Source: Bacteroidota bacterium (GTDB lineage Bacteria; Bacteroidota; Bacteroidia; Flavobacteriales; Schleiferiaceae). From it: a DNA stretch of 64,000 bases. The position numbers were made by a program, and so were the translations under genes. The stretch is taken from contig JANSYJ010000003.1 of assembly GCA_024742495.1 (NCBI GenBank), positions 526,436-590,435 on the forward strand, read 5' to 3'. Positions 27,470 through 37,346 of this stretch are shown here, piece by piece; position 1 is the stretch's first letter, and every line of letters starts with the position of its first letter. The notes under the pieces were generated by a model. The model saw nothing but the letters and a program-made list of their open reading frames with translations, was not told where the DNA came from and made no database searches.

Positions 27470-29503
27470 TTAATAATGCCCCCAGAATTTTCGCAAAAAC
27501 CATTCTAGGCTTAAGCCAGTCAAAACTACAAAGAAGAGCCACCATTTGCTTATTAATTCGCGCTTATTCTTGCGTTCAACTAATTGTCGAGGAGCTTTTA
27601 AGTCTTCCAAATCATTTAACAAGTTAGACCAGTCATTTAGTTCATAGGATTTACCACCACTTTTCACTGAAAGGTATTGAAGTAAATCTCGCCGAGCCTG
27701 CAAATCTTGTTCTTCCAAGGCATTGGCACGAACCCAAATTCTTCCGCTTACTTGATATTGCTTTGATCCCAATTGCGTTTTTGCCTGATATTGATAAAAA
27801 CCTGCCGGTAATCCATCCAGTTTTAAACGGTAGAAATTGGCTTCACGGCTAAATTTAAAATCATACTGAGCCCCTCCCTCCTCACTACTTAATCGCAGGT
27901 CGATATCTGGCTGATTAACCATCGCTCCGCTTGGGTCGTATAATTTGGCCAGTACCTTAGAGCTCTCTTCCGCGTAAATCTGGTTCTCAAATTCCAATAC
28001 CAGTTGTTCCTCACGTTCTTGCGATTGCAGGTAATCCACCCAGGAACGGAAAAAATTATCGAAGGCATCGGTGTTTTCGCGATGCTTGTAATTATATAGT
28101 CGCCAGCGCCAAAATCCATCTCCAATAAATATACCTGTCCTTAAACCATCTTGCTCCCCACTAAAGGCAATTGCTTCGGATAAGTCAATTGCACCAATTC
28201 GCTTGTATAGAAGAGCTTCGGCCCAAGTTGGTGAATTTATGCTGCCATAGACGCCGCGGATCGGGGGCCAAGTATTTATTTCTTCTCGATCTTCTTCACT
28301 TAGTTTAAAGAGACCCAAATTCGAATTGATTCGCCCAAACTGCTGCTCCTCCTCCCTACTTAATCCATTAAAACCCAATAGATCAATTGGCGATTCAGCG
28401 GAAGCTATAAACAAGCTGGGCACTTTTTTAATTCTAATTTCATCCAGTAGGTCGAGGTCCCAGTCAAAGGCTATAATGCTCTTAACTTCTTCGAGCTCTA
28501 TATCTTCACGATTACTCACATATTTGATTTCCCAATTCTGCGCCGTATTTAAAGCTTGACGAATTGCCCCAACATCGGGATGGGTTTTAGGGCTATATAG
28601 GAGCACCTTAAAAGCTTCATCAATTACTTCAAAGCCAATACTCCTTTCATTATTCTGTGGATTGGCGTCTGCCCTAGAGCCAGCCGCAACCAACTTGTAT
28701 TTCTGAAAGCCCAGATCATTACAGGGAATTTCCAGGATGATGCTCTCAAACCAATTCTTGCGATTTACCCTAAATCTCCGCAAGGCCACCGACTTTCCTT
28801 GAGCATCTAACAATTTTAGATCAACATCTTCACCTAAGGCATTAATTGCGGCTATGTCAATTTCGAGGCTAAGGCTGCGACCCTGACTAATTTTGGAATT
28901 GTAACGAAGATCAGCAATAGATAGGTCCCTTAATTGACTGGTGTTTCCATGCATTAGGCTGTAAATCGGCAAGGAGTCGCCTCGATTTTCAAATTGAGCT
29001 GGATTGCGGCCCTGATTGTAAATACCGTCGCTAATGAGAACGATTGCCGCAATATCTTCCCCGTAAAACTGATCGCTACTTTTATACAAAGCATAATGCA
29101 GATTGCTATACTTTGGATTTATAGCTTCTGGACTTTCTCCAAGGTCGGCCCCAAAGGAAAGCCAAGTTTGTTGAAACTTATCATCCAGCCCAGATCTTGA
29201 CTTTTGCAAGTTTAAAAGAACCGAATCCAATCGCATTGAGTCATTATGAAAATGCATTGAATTGGATTGATCTTCCAACCAAATAAGCCTAGGCTTGATG
29301 CTGTAATTCTCGCGTTGTAGAATAAAAGGTTGCAATAAAAAGAACAAAACTGCAAATAGGCTTATAAACCTCAATCCCGCTAATGTCCATCTTCGGCGAC
29401 CTTTATAGGCAGATGAGCGGAAGTAAAAAAAGTAAATTCCTAAGGCTAAAAGAATAGCCCCAGGAATTAATAATATGGGAGCGTAAACGAAATTAATTTC
29501 CAT
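27470..29503 (-). CDS. VWA-domain membrane protein (Bat-like)
   Basis: A 677-residue protein. Two N-terminal membrane segments (about 7-28 and 42-62) precede a von Willebrand A-like domain with the MIDAS start DQSNS near 80 and a later VLISDGIYNQG near 158. A large beta-rich periplasmic region follows, then one C-terminal membrane segment (about 650-668). The layout recalls BatA/BatB of Bacteroidota but is longer and stands alone without MoxR. Its exact role is unknown; it may assemble with the SPFH protein next to it. Confidence 0.7.
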   Translation of the reverse strand: MEINFVYAPILLIPGAILLALGIYFFYFRSSAYKGRRRWTLAGLRFISLFAVLFFLLQPFILQRENYSIKPRLIWLEDQSNSMHFHNDSMRLDSVLLNLQKSRSGLDDKFQQTWLSFGADLGESPEAINPKYSNLHYALYKSSDQFYGEDIAAIVLISDGIYNQGRNPAQFENRGDSLPIYSLMHGNTSQLRDLSIADLRYNSKISQGRSLSLEIDIAAINALGEDVDLKLLDAQGKSVALRRFRVNRKNWFESIILEIPCNDLGFQKYKLVAAGSRADANPQNNERSIGFEVIDEAFKVLLYSPKTHPDVGAIRQALNTAQNWEIKYVSNREDIELEEVKSIIAFDWDLDLLDEIRIKKVPSLFIASAESPIDLLGFNGLSREEEQQFGRINSNLGLFKLSEEDREEINTWPPIRGVYGSINSPTWAEALLYKRIGAIDLSEAIAFSGEQDGLRTGIFIGDGFWRWRLYNYKHRENTDAFDNFFRSWVDYLQSQEREEQLVLEFENQIYAEESSKVLAKLYDPSGAMVNQPDIDLRLSSEEGGAQYDFKFSREANFYRLKLDGLPAGFYQYQAKTQLGSKQYQVSGRIWVRANALEEQDLQARRDLLQYLSVKSGGKSYELNDWSNLLNDLEDLKAPRQLVERKNKRELISKWWLFFVVLTGLSLEWFLRKFWGHY

Positions 29504-29518
29504 AATGCTGATGCCGAC

Positions 29519-30265
29519 CTAGGTCAACATCCCTCCATCTACTTGTAGGGTTTGTCCGGTTATATATGCCGATAAGTTAGAGGCTAAAAATAGGCAGGCA
29601 TTGGCCACATCTTCCGGATTTCCGCCGCGTTTTAATGGAATAGCATCTCGCCATCCCTGAACGGTTTTCTCATCCAGTTTTTCGGTCATTTCTGTTTCAA
29701 TAAAGCCGGGCGCAATTGCATTGCAACGAATATTTCGAGAGCCTAATTCTAAGGCTACCGATTTGGTAAAGCCAATAATCCCTGCTTTTGAAGCGGCATA
29801 ATTTGCCTGTCCGGCGTTTCCTTTAATACCAACTACCGAACTCATATTAATGATGGATCCGGCGCGCGATTTCAACATGGTGCGCTGCACGGCTTTGGTT
29901 AAATTAAAAATGGACTTAAGGTTGATTTGCACCACACGGTCAAAATCCTCTTCCGTCATCCGCATAAGCAGCGTATCCTTGGTTATGCCGGCATTATTAA
30001 TAAGAATATCGATGGTTCCAAAATCCTTAAGCACTTCCGCTACTAAGTCTTCCGCCGCTTTAAAATCAGAAGCATCGGAGCGATAAGCTTTTGATTTTGG
30101 GCCATAGGATGATAATTCCTTTTCAACTTCCTCTGCTTGAGGAGCAGAAGAGAGATAGGTAAAGGCTACCTGACAACCATTTTTCGCAAATACTTCTGCT
30201 ATTCCTTTGCCAATACCTTTGGAAGCCCCAGTAATGAGGGCTACTTTGCCTTCTAATAAATTCAT
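29519..30265 (-). CDS. fabG: 3-oxoacyl-ACP reductase FabG
   Basis: A 248-residue short-chain dehydrogenase that reduces 3-oxoacyl-ACP with NADPH in fatty-acid elongation. The cofactor motif GASKGIGKG is at 14-22, NNAGIT near 89, catalytic Ser near 141, and YAASK near 154-158. The C-terminus YITGQTLQVDGGM is typical of FabG. It begins 13 bases downstream of the thioesterase gene, so the two are co-transcribed. Confidence 0.95.
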   Translation of the reverse strand: MNLLEGKVALITGASKGIGKGIAEVFAKNGCQVAFTYLSSAPQAEEVEKELSSYGPKSKAYRSDASDFKAAEDLVAEVLKDFGTIDILINNAGITKDTLLMRMTEEDFDRVVQINLKSIFNLTKAVQRTMLKSRAGSIINMSSVVGIKGNAGQANYAASKAGIIGFTKSVALELGSRNIRCNAIAPGFIETEMTEKLDEKTVQGWRDAIPLKRGGNPEDVANACLFLASNLSAYITGQTLQVDGGMLT

Positions 30266-30278
30266 ATTCTGTTTTAAT

Positions 30279-30731
30279 CTAGTCTTTAGCTAACCACTTA
30301 AATTCTTCGTGGCGCGGTAAGTTACTAAGCTTATCGATAAAATCCTGAGGAGGTACCGTTAATTTCCGAGCCTTCAAATCTATAAAAGCTCCTAAAACTT
30401 CAACGGTGGCACATAAAGTTTCACCACGCCAAATTTCATGTACAAATGCAAATCTCCCGTAATCTTCTCTTAGGCTTTTAAGGGCCGCCGTCATTAATAG
30501 CTCATCACCAAAGTGGAGCTCGCGTTTAAAGCTTGCTTTTTCCTCAAATAATATTGGACCAAAGCCAGCGGCAGCCATATCCTGAACTTTTATGCCACGT
30601 TCAATAAAAAGCTCGGTACGCATTTGAGCAGCGAAATCGTAATAAACCGAATGGCGAACATGTCCATTTGGATCTAAATCGCTCCAGCGAACGTGAATTC
30701 GCTTTTTAAAGGTAGAAGGTGTTTCATTCAT
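30279..30731 (-). CDS. Acyl-CoA thioesterase, hot-dog fold
   Basis: A 150-residue 4HBT-type thioesterase (YbgC/FadM-like). The active-site region reads VRWSDLDPNGHVRHSVYYDF at about 14-33, with the catalytic Asp and the N-G-H-V segment; the hot-dog helix follows. It would hydrolyse an acyl-CoA or acyl-ACP of unknown chain. Placement before fabG supports fatty-acid metabolism. It is one of two such enzymes in the window. Confidence 0.88.
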   Translation of the reverse strand: MNETPSTFKKRIHVRWSDLDPNGHVRHSVYYDFAAQMRTELFIERGIKVQDMAAAGFGPILFEEKASFKRELHFGDELLMTAALKSLREDYGRFAFVHEIWRGETLCATVEVLGAFIDLKARKLTVPPQDFIDKLSNLPRHEEFKWLAKD

Positions 30732-30760
30732 AAGGGCAAAACTACAATGCTCAATTTAAC

Positions 30761-32488
30761 TTAGAGACGGTAAGTGAAGCCAAACATGGCATTTATACCC
30801 TGCGCTCGGTAGCCTAAGAAAATATCGTAATCGCTATTGAGTAAATTGCTGAAATTTATAAAGGCGCCTACACGTGTATTGTAATGGTAGTCAATCTTTA
30901 AGCCTAAATCTACATAGGGTTTTAACATCGACTCGAAGTTTAAATTCTCTTCTTGTCTAAAAGCATGTCGAGCTCCGATATAGTTTAAATTTAAGGCTAA
31001 ACCTATTTTCTCACGATAGGTATAACTGCTCTCCAACTGTGCTTCAAAAAACGGTCGATACCAAGCCTGCTCTCCTTCCGACAGGGCAAAATCGCGTGCA
31101 ATAGCAGAAGCAGAAAGCAAGAACTTCTCCTCCCAATTATAGCTTATACTTCCCTTAGCATAAAAGGCACTTAAATCTTGATAGAGCACCTCGAGACCAT
31201 AAGAAACAGTATCCGTATAAAAGCTGGGATTTCGATATAAAAAGGCATCCGAACGAAGGTTAGAATAACCGCCTTCCACATAAAAAGAAGTATTGCTACT
31301 TAATATGCCTTCTAAGGCTACAAAAGCCTTTATCGTTCTACTTGGCACCGTGTTTTGACCGGGCAAAATAAAAGGACTCATCTGACTTAATTGTCGATAA
31401 TTATTACGTTCCAATAAACCGGTTATTCCTCCTACTACACTAAGTACCTCTGGCACCGCACGGTAACGTAAAATGAGTTCCGGAAAGAAATAAGCGCCAC
31501 TTTCAGACTCCATTGGAATGCTCTCTTCTGCCCCAACAAAATATAGATTAATACCAAAGTCTAGGGCGTATTCATCTTGCTCTACCCTTATATAGGGCTT
31601 CAATTGAAATTGAACGAAATTTTGCTGAAATACATTAGTGGAATCGGCACCTTGATAAAGGCTATCATAGCGATTGGTGAAATAGGCACTATTGAGTTCT
31701 AAGAACAAATCTCTATCGCCTGCGGGTAAAACCCAATCCGAATTTAAATTTAAATCATGTTCCGAGGAATTGTAATTATCATAAAGATAATTGTAGCCTA
31801 AATTCATCTGCTTTAGCCAGCCCAGTTCCTTTTCCTTGGACTCCTTTATAGAAGTTTGAATGGAAAAACTGCGGTACCAATTGTAAGGCGCTTTGCCCAA
31901 AGTAAGGGTATCATCATTGGGTAGAAAGTTCAATTGCGGACGCCCATAATAGCTGTATTTATCTAAATCAATTCCACCTTGTACCGACCAGGTGTACTTG
32001 CGGAAATAGCGATTGTAATAGGCTCCAATATGATTCCTAGAAAAGGCATTATCATCATATAGTATGTCCGAAACTCCGCCATTTGTTGAGAGATGGCGGA
32101 AATCGAAACCATAACTTCTTTGGGAACTTCTTTTGCTATTGTAGTAAATTTCGGCCAAGCCAGTATTATAGGCCCCATAGCCACCGCGAATAAAAGCACG
32201 GTAAAGCTCAGGTACTTCAATAGCAGAAATTCTAGCCGGGCTTAAAATCTCGGGCTGCATGCGCACCGCTAAAGGTTGACTGCTAATCCGATATTGGACC
32301 TCAATTTTCTGGTTTAGGCTATCCTGATAATTGGGTTGTTCCAAAATCTTACTGGCATCCTTAACCTGGGCTTTGTAACGATCGGTAACTTTCAGTTCGA
32401 GTGAACCTAAATTATCGGGTTGAGCAAAGGCGCTCAATGCTGAAAACATCAGCAAAGTGATTCCTAGTTTTCGCATATTACTTTTCAA
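30761..32488 (-). CDS. TonB-dependent-receptor-like outer-membrane beta-barrel
   Basis: A 575-residue exported protein with a signal ending in AFA|Q. After about residue 90 it consists of alternating amphipathic strands with aromatic belts (YRAFIRGGYGAYN, YGFDFRHLS, YTWSVQGGIDL) and closes with a strand ending in YRL, as in outer-membrane barrels. There is no plug domain or TonB box, so it is not a full TonB receptor. It overlaps the large TPR gene by 11 bases, pointing to joint function. Confidence 0.75.
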   Translation of the reverse strand: MKSNMRKLGITLLMFSALSAFAQPDNLGSLELKVTDRYKAQVKDASKILEQPNYQDSLNQKIEVQYRISSQPLAVRMQPEILSPARISAIEVPELYRAFIRGGYGAYNTGLAEIYYNSKRSSQRSYGFDFRHLSTNGGVSDILYDDNAFSRNHIGAYYNRYFRKYTWSVQGGIDLDKYSYYGRPQLNFLPNDDTLTLGKAPYNWYRSFSIQTSIKESKEKELGWLKQMNLGYNYLYDNYNSSEHDLNLNSDWVLPAGDRDLFLELNSAYFTNRYDSLYQGADSTNVFQQNFVQFQLKPYIRVEQDEYALDFGINLYFVGAEESIPMESESGAYFFPELILRYRAVPEVLSVVGGITGLLERNNYRQLSQMSPFILPGQNTVPSRTIKAFVALEGILSSNTSFYVEGGYSNLRSDAFLYRNPSFYTDTVSYGLEVLYQDLSAFYAKGSISYNWEEKFLLSASAIARDFALSEGEQAWYRPFFEAQLESSYTYREKIGLALNLNYIGARHAFRQEENLNFESMLKPYVDLGLKIDYHYNTRVGAFINFSNLLNSDYDIFLGYRAQGINAMFGFTYRL

Positions 32489-35400
32489 TTATTTCGGGTT
32501 CCTCCAATGGCAGATCTTCACCTGGAGCATCTAAAAACTTTAAATCGCCATCCTCATCCAAGCTAATGGGCGACTCTTGTTCACGCAATAAGGCTTCCTT
32601 CTCGGCAATAGCCTTGGCCTCTGCCGCTTCAATATCGCTGCGCAAGGCTTTGGCTTCTTTTACCAAATCCTCCGAGTCATTACTTCCTATAATAAAGTCA
32701 ATGATGTAGTTAGATTGGAAAATATCATCCAATTTCCAAAAGTTATAAGCCATTAAGAGTAAAGCCTTCATTTTCCATTCACGGTATGATGGAAGAGCTT
32801 CAATCATTTGGTTTATGAGATTATTACTGCTATCGTAGGATTCCTGCTTTTGTAGAATTAAGGCTTGGTGGTAAAAAGCTTCCGCTTTTTGATCTCCAAC
32901 CGAAGTCTCTTTTACAAGTTGAAATTTGCCATAGCTTTCCGAATAGTTAGCCTTTTCAAAGTAAACTCTTGCTTGCAATAAATTGGCTTCTGTTCTAAGG
33001 TTTGGCTCAAGCTGCTCCATTCCTAAAAGGACATTGCTATGCTCTAAAACTCCATCTTCATCACCTAGCCTATCGCTGCTGCGCATTAAACCCAGTCGCG
33101 CTTTAAGCACCTGTTCTTTGCTTTCCGCGATAAGCAAGTATCGGCCGTAGCGTTCTTTAGCCAAGGCATAGCTGCTATCGCGCATATCTTGCGCTGCAAG
33201 GAATGGTAAGGCTTGCTGCTTCATCTCTCTTACGGTGCTATGCTCTATCGCTGCAAAAAGCGCATAAGCCTCTTTGTTTTTATTGGTTCTCGCCGCAGCA
33301 TCGGCTGCAAAGTATTGCGCTTGTTCTTTAAAAACCCCGCTTTTAAAACGAGATAAATAGCTGCCCAAGGCTTTATAGGCCTCCTCATAATTGCCTTCAG
33401 TATAAATATCAAAAGCGGCACTATAGGCGGTAGAATCAAGCGCCGATTCTTTAATATCCATAAACTCAATGGTGGATACCCAATCTAAATACTCGGTAAT
33501 ATTCCTTTCTCGCTTATAAACGATTTCCGCCAAGCGAATCGCTTCATAGGCTTCTTTCGTTTCTGGATATTTCTGGACAATCTCTTTATAAGTAGTAATG
33601 GCCTTTTGATTTTGATCGCGATTACTAAAAATTAAACCCTCCTTCAATTGCACCTCTACCAGTCGATCGCTATTGGGATATTCCTTTTCAAATTCTTGAA
33701 ATACCTGAAGGCTATTGGTATAATCATCCATCTGCAAGAAGGTTAGTCCTAGCTCGAACTTGGCTTTCTCGGCATATACCGATCGCGAATAACGGCCTAA
33801 CAAGGTTTTTAGCTCCTGCACCTTGCCATTCGATTTCCCATCTAAACCTAAACATACCGCTCTTTGGAAATATGCGTAATCCGATTCCACACTATTGGAT
33901 TCTATCGCTTTTTGATAAAAATTGCTCGCTAGTAAATAACCACCGGTTAAAAGATAGGCATCCCCTAATCGCAAATAGGCATCGGCCTTGCGTGGATCTT
34001 TGGCTTGGGCATCCCGCACAAAAACTCTAAAATCATCCGCGGCGCCTTTAAAGTCAAGTAGTTTATAAGAACAATAGGCACTATGGTAGTAAGAACGATT
34101 AAATACCTTTTGTGCGGCAGCGCCATTTCCCTTTCGATAGGCTACGAAACTAGATTTCGCATTTTCATAATCACGCAATCTATAATGGCACTCACCGATC
34201 CAGTATTGGGCTAAATTGGCCAAGGCCTTATTCTCTGGATACTTTTGGCATTCCTCGTACTTCTTTAAAGCACCCGAAAATTTCAAGGCATTAAACATTT
34301 CCGAGGCACGGTAAAAAGCGATTTGCTGATAAATGCCTTTCATCTCCGGACTGTTGAGGCCGGCAATTTTAATGGCCTTCATGGCTCGCTCATAATCCTT
34401 AGTGGTGATGTAGATATTTGCAAGAAATCCATTCATCTCCTGTTTGTATTTACTCTCCGGGTATATTTTCAGGAAATCCTTCAATACTTGAATTGCATCT
34501 TCGAAAGGACTCGCCAGCTCGTAGCTTAATTTGCTGTAGTTGTAAAGGGCATCTTCGGTTATATCTGGGTCATGCGCTAAATCTGCCGCTGCCTTAAAAG
34601 CCACCATTGATTGGTTTTTCTCCCCCACCTTTAAATAAGAATCACCTAAGTGATAGTAGGCATTTTGCCGCATCTCTTTAGAACCTGCCGTAATCTTATT
34701 GAAGGATTTAATCGCTTCGATATACCGCGATTCTTGATAAAAGCTATAGCCCGCCTGATAATGATCCTTCAATCGCATTTTTCCACCTTTCTTTTGGTAG
34801 AGTTCTAAGTACTTAATGGTATTGGCAAAATCCTTACTCTGATAGAATGCATCCGAAAGTAATTTGGCGATTTCAGGCGCGCGACTAGGACTGGCGTTAG
34901 CAATGAGCTCCTCACCTACTTCCACCAGCTTGCCATAATTCTCTAAACCGTAATAAATATGCGCCAGGTAATATGGCACCAAAGGGCCAAAATTTGGATC
35001 TTCTTGAAGGGGTAAAAAGTTTTTTAGGGCTTCAGCAAAATTGCTATCCACATAAAGTAAATGAGCATAATAGTAGCGCGCGGAATTGGCATAAGCACTT
35101 TTCCCGTCCTTTAACTTCAGAAAGAGTTCACTCGCCAAACTTCCTTGCTCATCCTGCAATAAGGCATAGGCCCATTTAAACTGATACTCTGCCTTTTGAA
35201 CCTTATTTAAGGCATAGGCATCCACCTTGCCGTAATAGGGTAATGACTGTCGATACCGTTTTAGACTAAAGAGATTATTGGCATATCGAAGCCACAAACG
35301 ATTTTGTAAGGGACTGGTTTCATGAATTTTAGCAAACTCTAAAACGCGCTCTTCAATGTCGCCATGATAAAGCTCAATGGCGCAATAAGCCGCAAAGTAG

Positions 35401-35618
35401 CGCGAATTCATTCGCTTCTCATCCCCATAAATGGGATCAGCCGCTATTTGATCAAAAATAACTTGGGCGTTGCCATACTGTTGCTTCTCTAAAAGCTCCA
35501 AGGCCAACTCGTAATAATCCTCTGCTCCTTTAAGATGCTGATTAACCTGGGCCTTAGCACTAAAGCCAAAAAAGATCAATAAGCAAGAAAGGCTGATTAA
35601 AACCTTGATAATGCGCAT
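32478..35618 (-). CDS. Large exported TPR protein
   Basis: A 1046-residue protein with a signal peptide (cleavage near AKA|Q) and TPR-like helix pairs over about 30-1000, for example YYELALELLEKQQYGNAQVIF, KYLELYQKKGGKM and SYLKVGEKNQSMVAF. The last ~50 residues are acidic. It should lie in the periplasm or on the inner face of the outer membrane as a scaffold. The ATG-TAA overlap with the barrel gene downstream suggests they work as a pair, perhaps in envelope assembly or secretion; this is inference. Confidence 0.82.
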   Translation of the reverse strand: MRIIKVLISLSCLLIFFGFSAKAQVNQHLKGAEDYYELALELLEKQQYGNAQVIFDQIAADPIYGDEKRMNSRYFAAYCAIELYHGDIEERVLEFAKIHETSPLQNRLWLRYANNLFSLKRYRQSLPYYGKVDAYALNKVQKAEYQFKWAYALLQDEQGSLASELFLKLKDGKSAYANSARYYYAHLLYVDSNFAEALKNFLPLQEDPNFGPLVPYYLAHIYYGLENYGKLVEVGEELIANASPSRAPEIAKLLSDAFYQSKDFANTIKYLELYQKKGGKMRLKDHYQAGYSFYQESRYIEAIKSFNKITAGSKEMRQNAYYHLGDSYLKVGEKNQSMVAFKAAADLAHDPDITEDALYNYSKLSYELASPFEDAIQVLKDFLKIYPESKYKQEMNGFLANIYITTKDYERAMKAIKIAGLNSPEMKGIYQQIAFYRASEMFNALKFSGALKKYEECQKYPENKALANLAQYWIGECHYRLRDYENAKSSFVAYRKGNGAAAQKVFNRSYYHSAYCSYKLLDFKGAADDFRVFVRDAQAKDPRKADAYLRLGDAYLLTGGYLLASNFYQKAIESNSVESDYAYFQRAVCLGLDGKSNGKVQELKTLLGRYSRSVYAEKAKFELGLTFLQMDDYTNSLQVFQEFEKEYPNSDRLVEVQLKEGLIFSNRDQNQKAITTYKEIVQKYPETKEAYEAIRLAEIVYKRERNITEYLDWVSTIEFMDIKESALDSTAYSAAFDIYTEGNYEEAYKALGSYLSRFKSGVFKEQAQYFAADAAARTNKNKEAYALFAAIEHSTVREMKQQALPFLAAQDMRDSSYALAKERYGRYLLIAESKEQVLKARLGLMRSSDRLGDEDGVLEHSNVLLGMEQLEPNLRTEANLLQARVYFEKANYSESYGKFQLVKETSVGDQKAEAFYHQALILQKQESYDSSNNLINQMIEALPSYREWKMKALLLMAYNFWKLDDIFQSNYIIDFIIGSNDSEDLVKEAKALRSDIEAAEAKAIAEKEALLREQESPISLDEDGDLKFLDAPGEDLPLEEPEIIEK

Positions 35619-35727
35619 ATTAGCTCGAATTTTTATCGTGATCTAAAGTACGGGTATTAGCAAGGCCTATATTTTGAGTTTCGAATAAGTTTTAAACGCA
35701 ATCTGTTAATTATTATTGAATCGCTTC

Positions 35728-35758
35728 TTTACAATAGTGCTAGCATATGCTACTTTTG
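35728..35758 (+). promoter_or_regulatory. Promoter for the FtsE-like gene
   Basis: TACTTTTG (35751-35758) is a good -7 element, with TTTA (35728-35731) 19 bases upstream. It lies inside a longer ATG-initiated frame, which supports the ATG at 35767 as the real start. Confidence 0.5.
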
Positions 35759-35766
35759 ATACTATC

Positions 35767-36453
35767 ATGAACGGAGACCCTATTTTAAGACTTACCAATG
35801 CCAGTATTTTTCAAGGACGAAATCAAATCTTGGAAAATGTAGATTTACATATTAAGCAAGGTGACTTTCAATACCTGATTGGCTCTACGGGAAGTGGAAA
35901 ATCCAGTTTATTGAAAACCCTCTACGGTGATCTTCCCTTAAAAAGCGGCAGTGGATTAATCTGCGATATCAAACTGGATGATTTACAAGAAAAGGACATA
36001 CCTGGCCTTCGTCGTCGCTTGGGCATTGTTTTTCAAGACTTTCAACTACTTACGGATAGAAGTGTTTATCAAAACTTAAAATTCGTTTTGCGCGCCACTG
36101 GATGGAGCTCTAAAACGGAAATCGATAAAAAGATCAAGGAAGTACTTACCAAGGTGGGCATGGAGAATAAAGAAAATCAAATGCCACATCAGCTATCTGG
36201 AGGTGAGCAGCAAAGGGTAGCTATTGCACGGGCCCTGCTTAATGACCCGCAATTGATTTTAGCGGATGAGCCAACTGGTAACTTAGATCCTTCTACCTCC
36301 GAGGAAATAATGATTCTCCTGGAGCAAATCTCCAATAGTGGTAGAGCCATTTTAATGGCCACTCACGATTATTCCCTCATTTTAAAGTTTCCACATGAAA
36401 CGCTCAAGTGCGAGCAAGGGCGGGTTTTCAGCACCGTACAGAATAGCCTTTAG
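35767..36453 (+). CDS. FtsE-like ABC transporter ATP-binding protein
   Basis: A 228-residue ATPase with Walker [11 protein letters not shown]-loop VFQDFQLL, signature LSGGEQQR, Walker B LILADEP and switch His in ATHD. FtsE works with FtsX at the septum to control peptidoglycan hydrolases. No ftsX is next to it. A start 17 codons upstream exists but would precede the predicted promoter. It overlaps the following glycosyltransferase gene by one base. It could instead be a LolD-like subunit; confidence in FtsE itself is moderate. Confidence 0.85.
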   Translation: MNGDPILRLTNASIFQGRNQILENVDLHIKQGDFQYLIGSTGSGKSSLLKTLYGDLPLKSGSGLICDIKLDDLQEKDIPGLRRRLGIVFQDFQLLTDRSVYQNLKFVLRATGWSSKTEIDKKIKEVLTKVGMENKENQMPHQLSGGEQQRVAIARALLNDPQLILADEPTGNLDPSTSEEIMILLEQISNSGRAILMATHDYSLILKFPHETLKCEQGRVFSTVQNSL

Positions 36454-37346
36454 TGGAATTAAGTATTGCCATACTCGTTTACCAATTTTCGCCTTTAAAG
36501 GTCATCCAGGAACTCGCAGAGCAAAGTCGTAAACTGCAAATTAATTTCGAAATTGTTGTTTACGATGATGGCTCCGGAGCAGTTTGGCAGGAACAGCTGA
36601 AACGCGATTTAACCGACATTCCAGAAGTATTCTTAGAGCTAGCAAGTCAAAACCTGGGACGTTCTGCCGCTCGAAATCGATTAGCGCAAAAGCTACTTGG
36701 GAAGTTCGTCTTAATGATCGATGGCGATAATCCTATTCAGGCCCCTCACTTTGTAAACGATTATTATCAGGTACGCAAAGCAAATACCGTAGTAGTTGGT
36801 GGCCGCTATGTTGATGAACAAGCGCTTCCGGGTTGCGAGTTACGTTGGGCCTTTGCTCAAAATAGAGAGGTTAAAAATTTAAAGGAGCGATTGGGAAATC
36901 CTTATGCCCATTTTCAAACCAATTGCTTTTTAGCTGATCGTGAAGTATTTAATAAAGTGCGTTTTGAGGAAGATTTGCGCAGTTATGGTTACGAAGACAG
37001 TTTATTTGGCTTTGACCTTAAAAATGCCGGTATCAGCGTCTTGCATATTGAAAACCCGCAATTTCACAAGGCCGATGACCGCAATGCCCGCTTTTTAGCC
37101 AAAAGTGAGGAGGCCATGGAATCCTTATACTGGATCTACAGCAAGCGACCACATTTACGAGCAGAGTTTAAGTTAATTCGTATTCTTACACAAGTTCAAA
37201 AACTAAGAATGCGCCGTCTCTGTTTTTGGGCTTTAAGCCTGATGCGACCAGGTCTAATAGAAAATCTCAGCTCCAATGGCCCCAGTCTTTGGCGTTTTGA
37301 TTTATTCCGATTGCATCGACTCCTAGCTATTGATTTGGGCCAATAA
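36453..37346 (+). CDS. Glycosyltransferase family 2
   Basis: A 297-residue GT-A enzyme. VVYDDGSG at about 35-42 and LMIDGDNPI near 88-96 form the nucleotide-sugar and metal site, GGRYVD follows, and GYEDSLFGFDL near 179 fits an acceptor-side ED-type motif. No membrane segment is evident. The GTG start overlaps the stop of the FtsE-like gene (TAGTG), so translation is coupled. The 3' end overlaps the opposite gene by 24 bases. The sugar acceptor is unknown. Confidence 0.85.
   Translation: MELSIAILVYQFSPLKVIQELAEQSRKLQINFEIVVYDDGSGAVWQEQLKRDLTDIPEVFLELASQNLGRSAARNRLAQKLLGKFVLMIDGDNPIQAPHFVNDYYQVRKANTVVVGGRYVDEQALPGCELRWAFAQNREVKNLKERLGNPYAHFQTNCFLADREVFNKVRFEEDLRSYGYEDSLFGFDLKNAGISVLHIENPQFHKADDRNARFLAKSEEAMESLYWIYSKRPHLRAEFKLIRILTQVQKLRMRRLCFWALSLMRPGLIENLSSNGPSLWRFDLFRLHRLLAIDLGQ

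Noticed and set aside
32478..32488. Overlap of TPR and barrel genes as a frameshifted single gene
   Set aside because: The barrel product has its own complete signal peptide right at its start, so these are two proteins.
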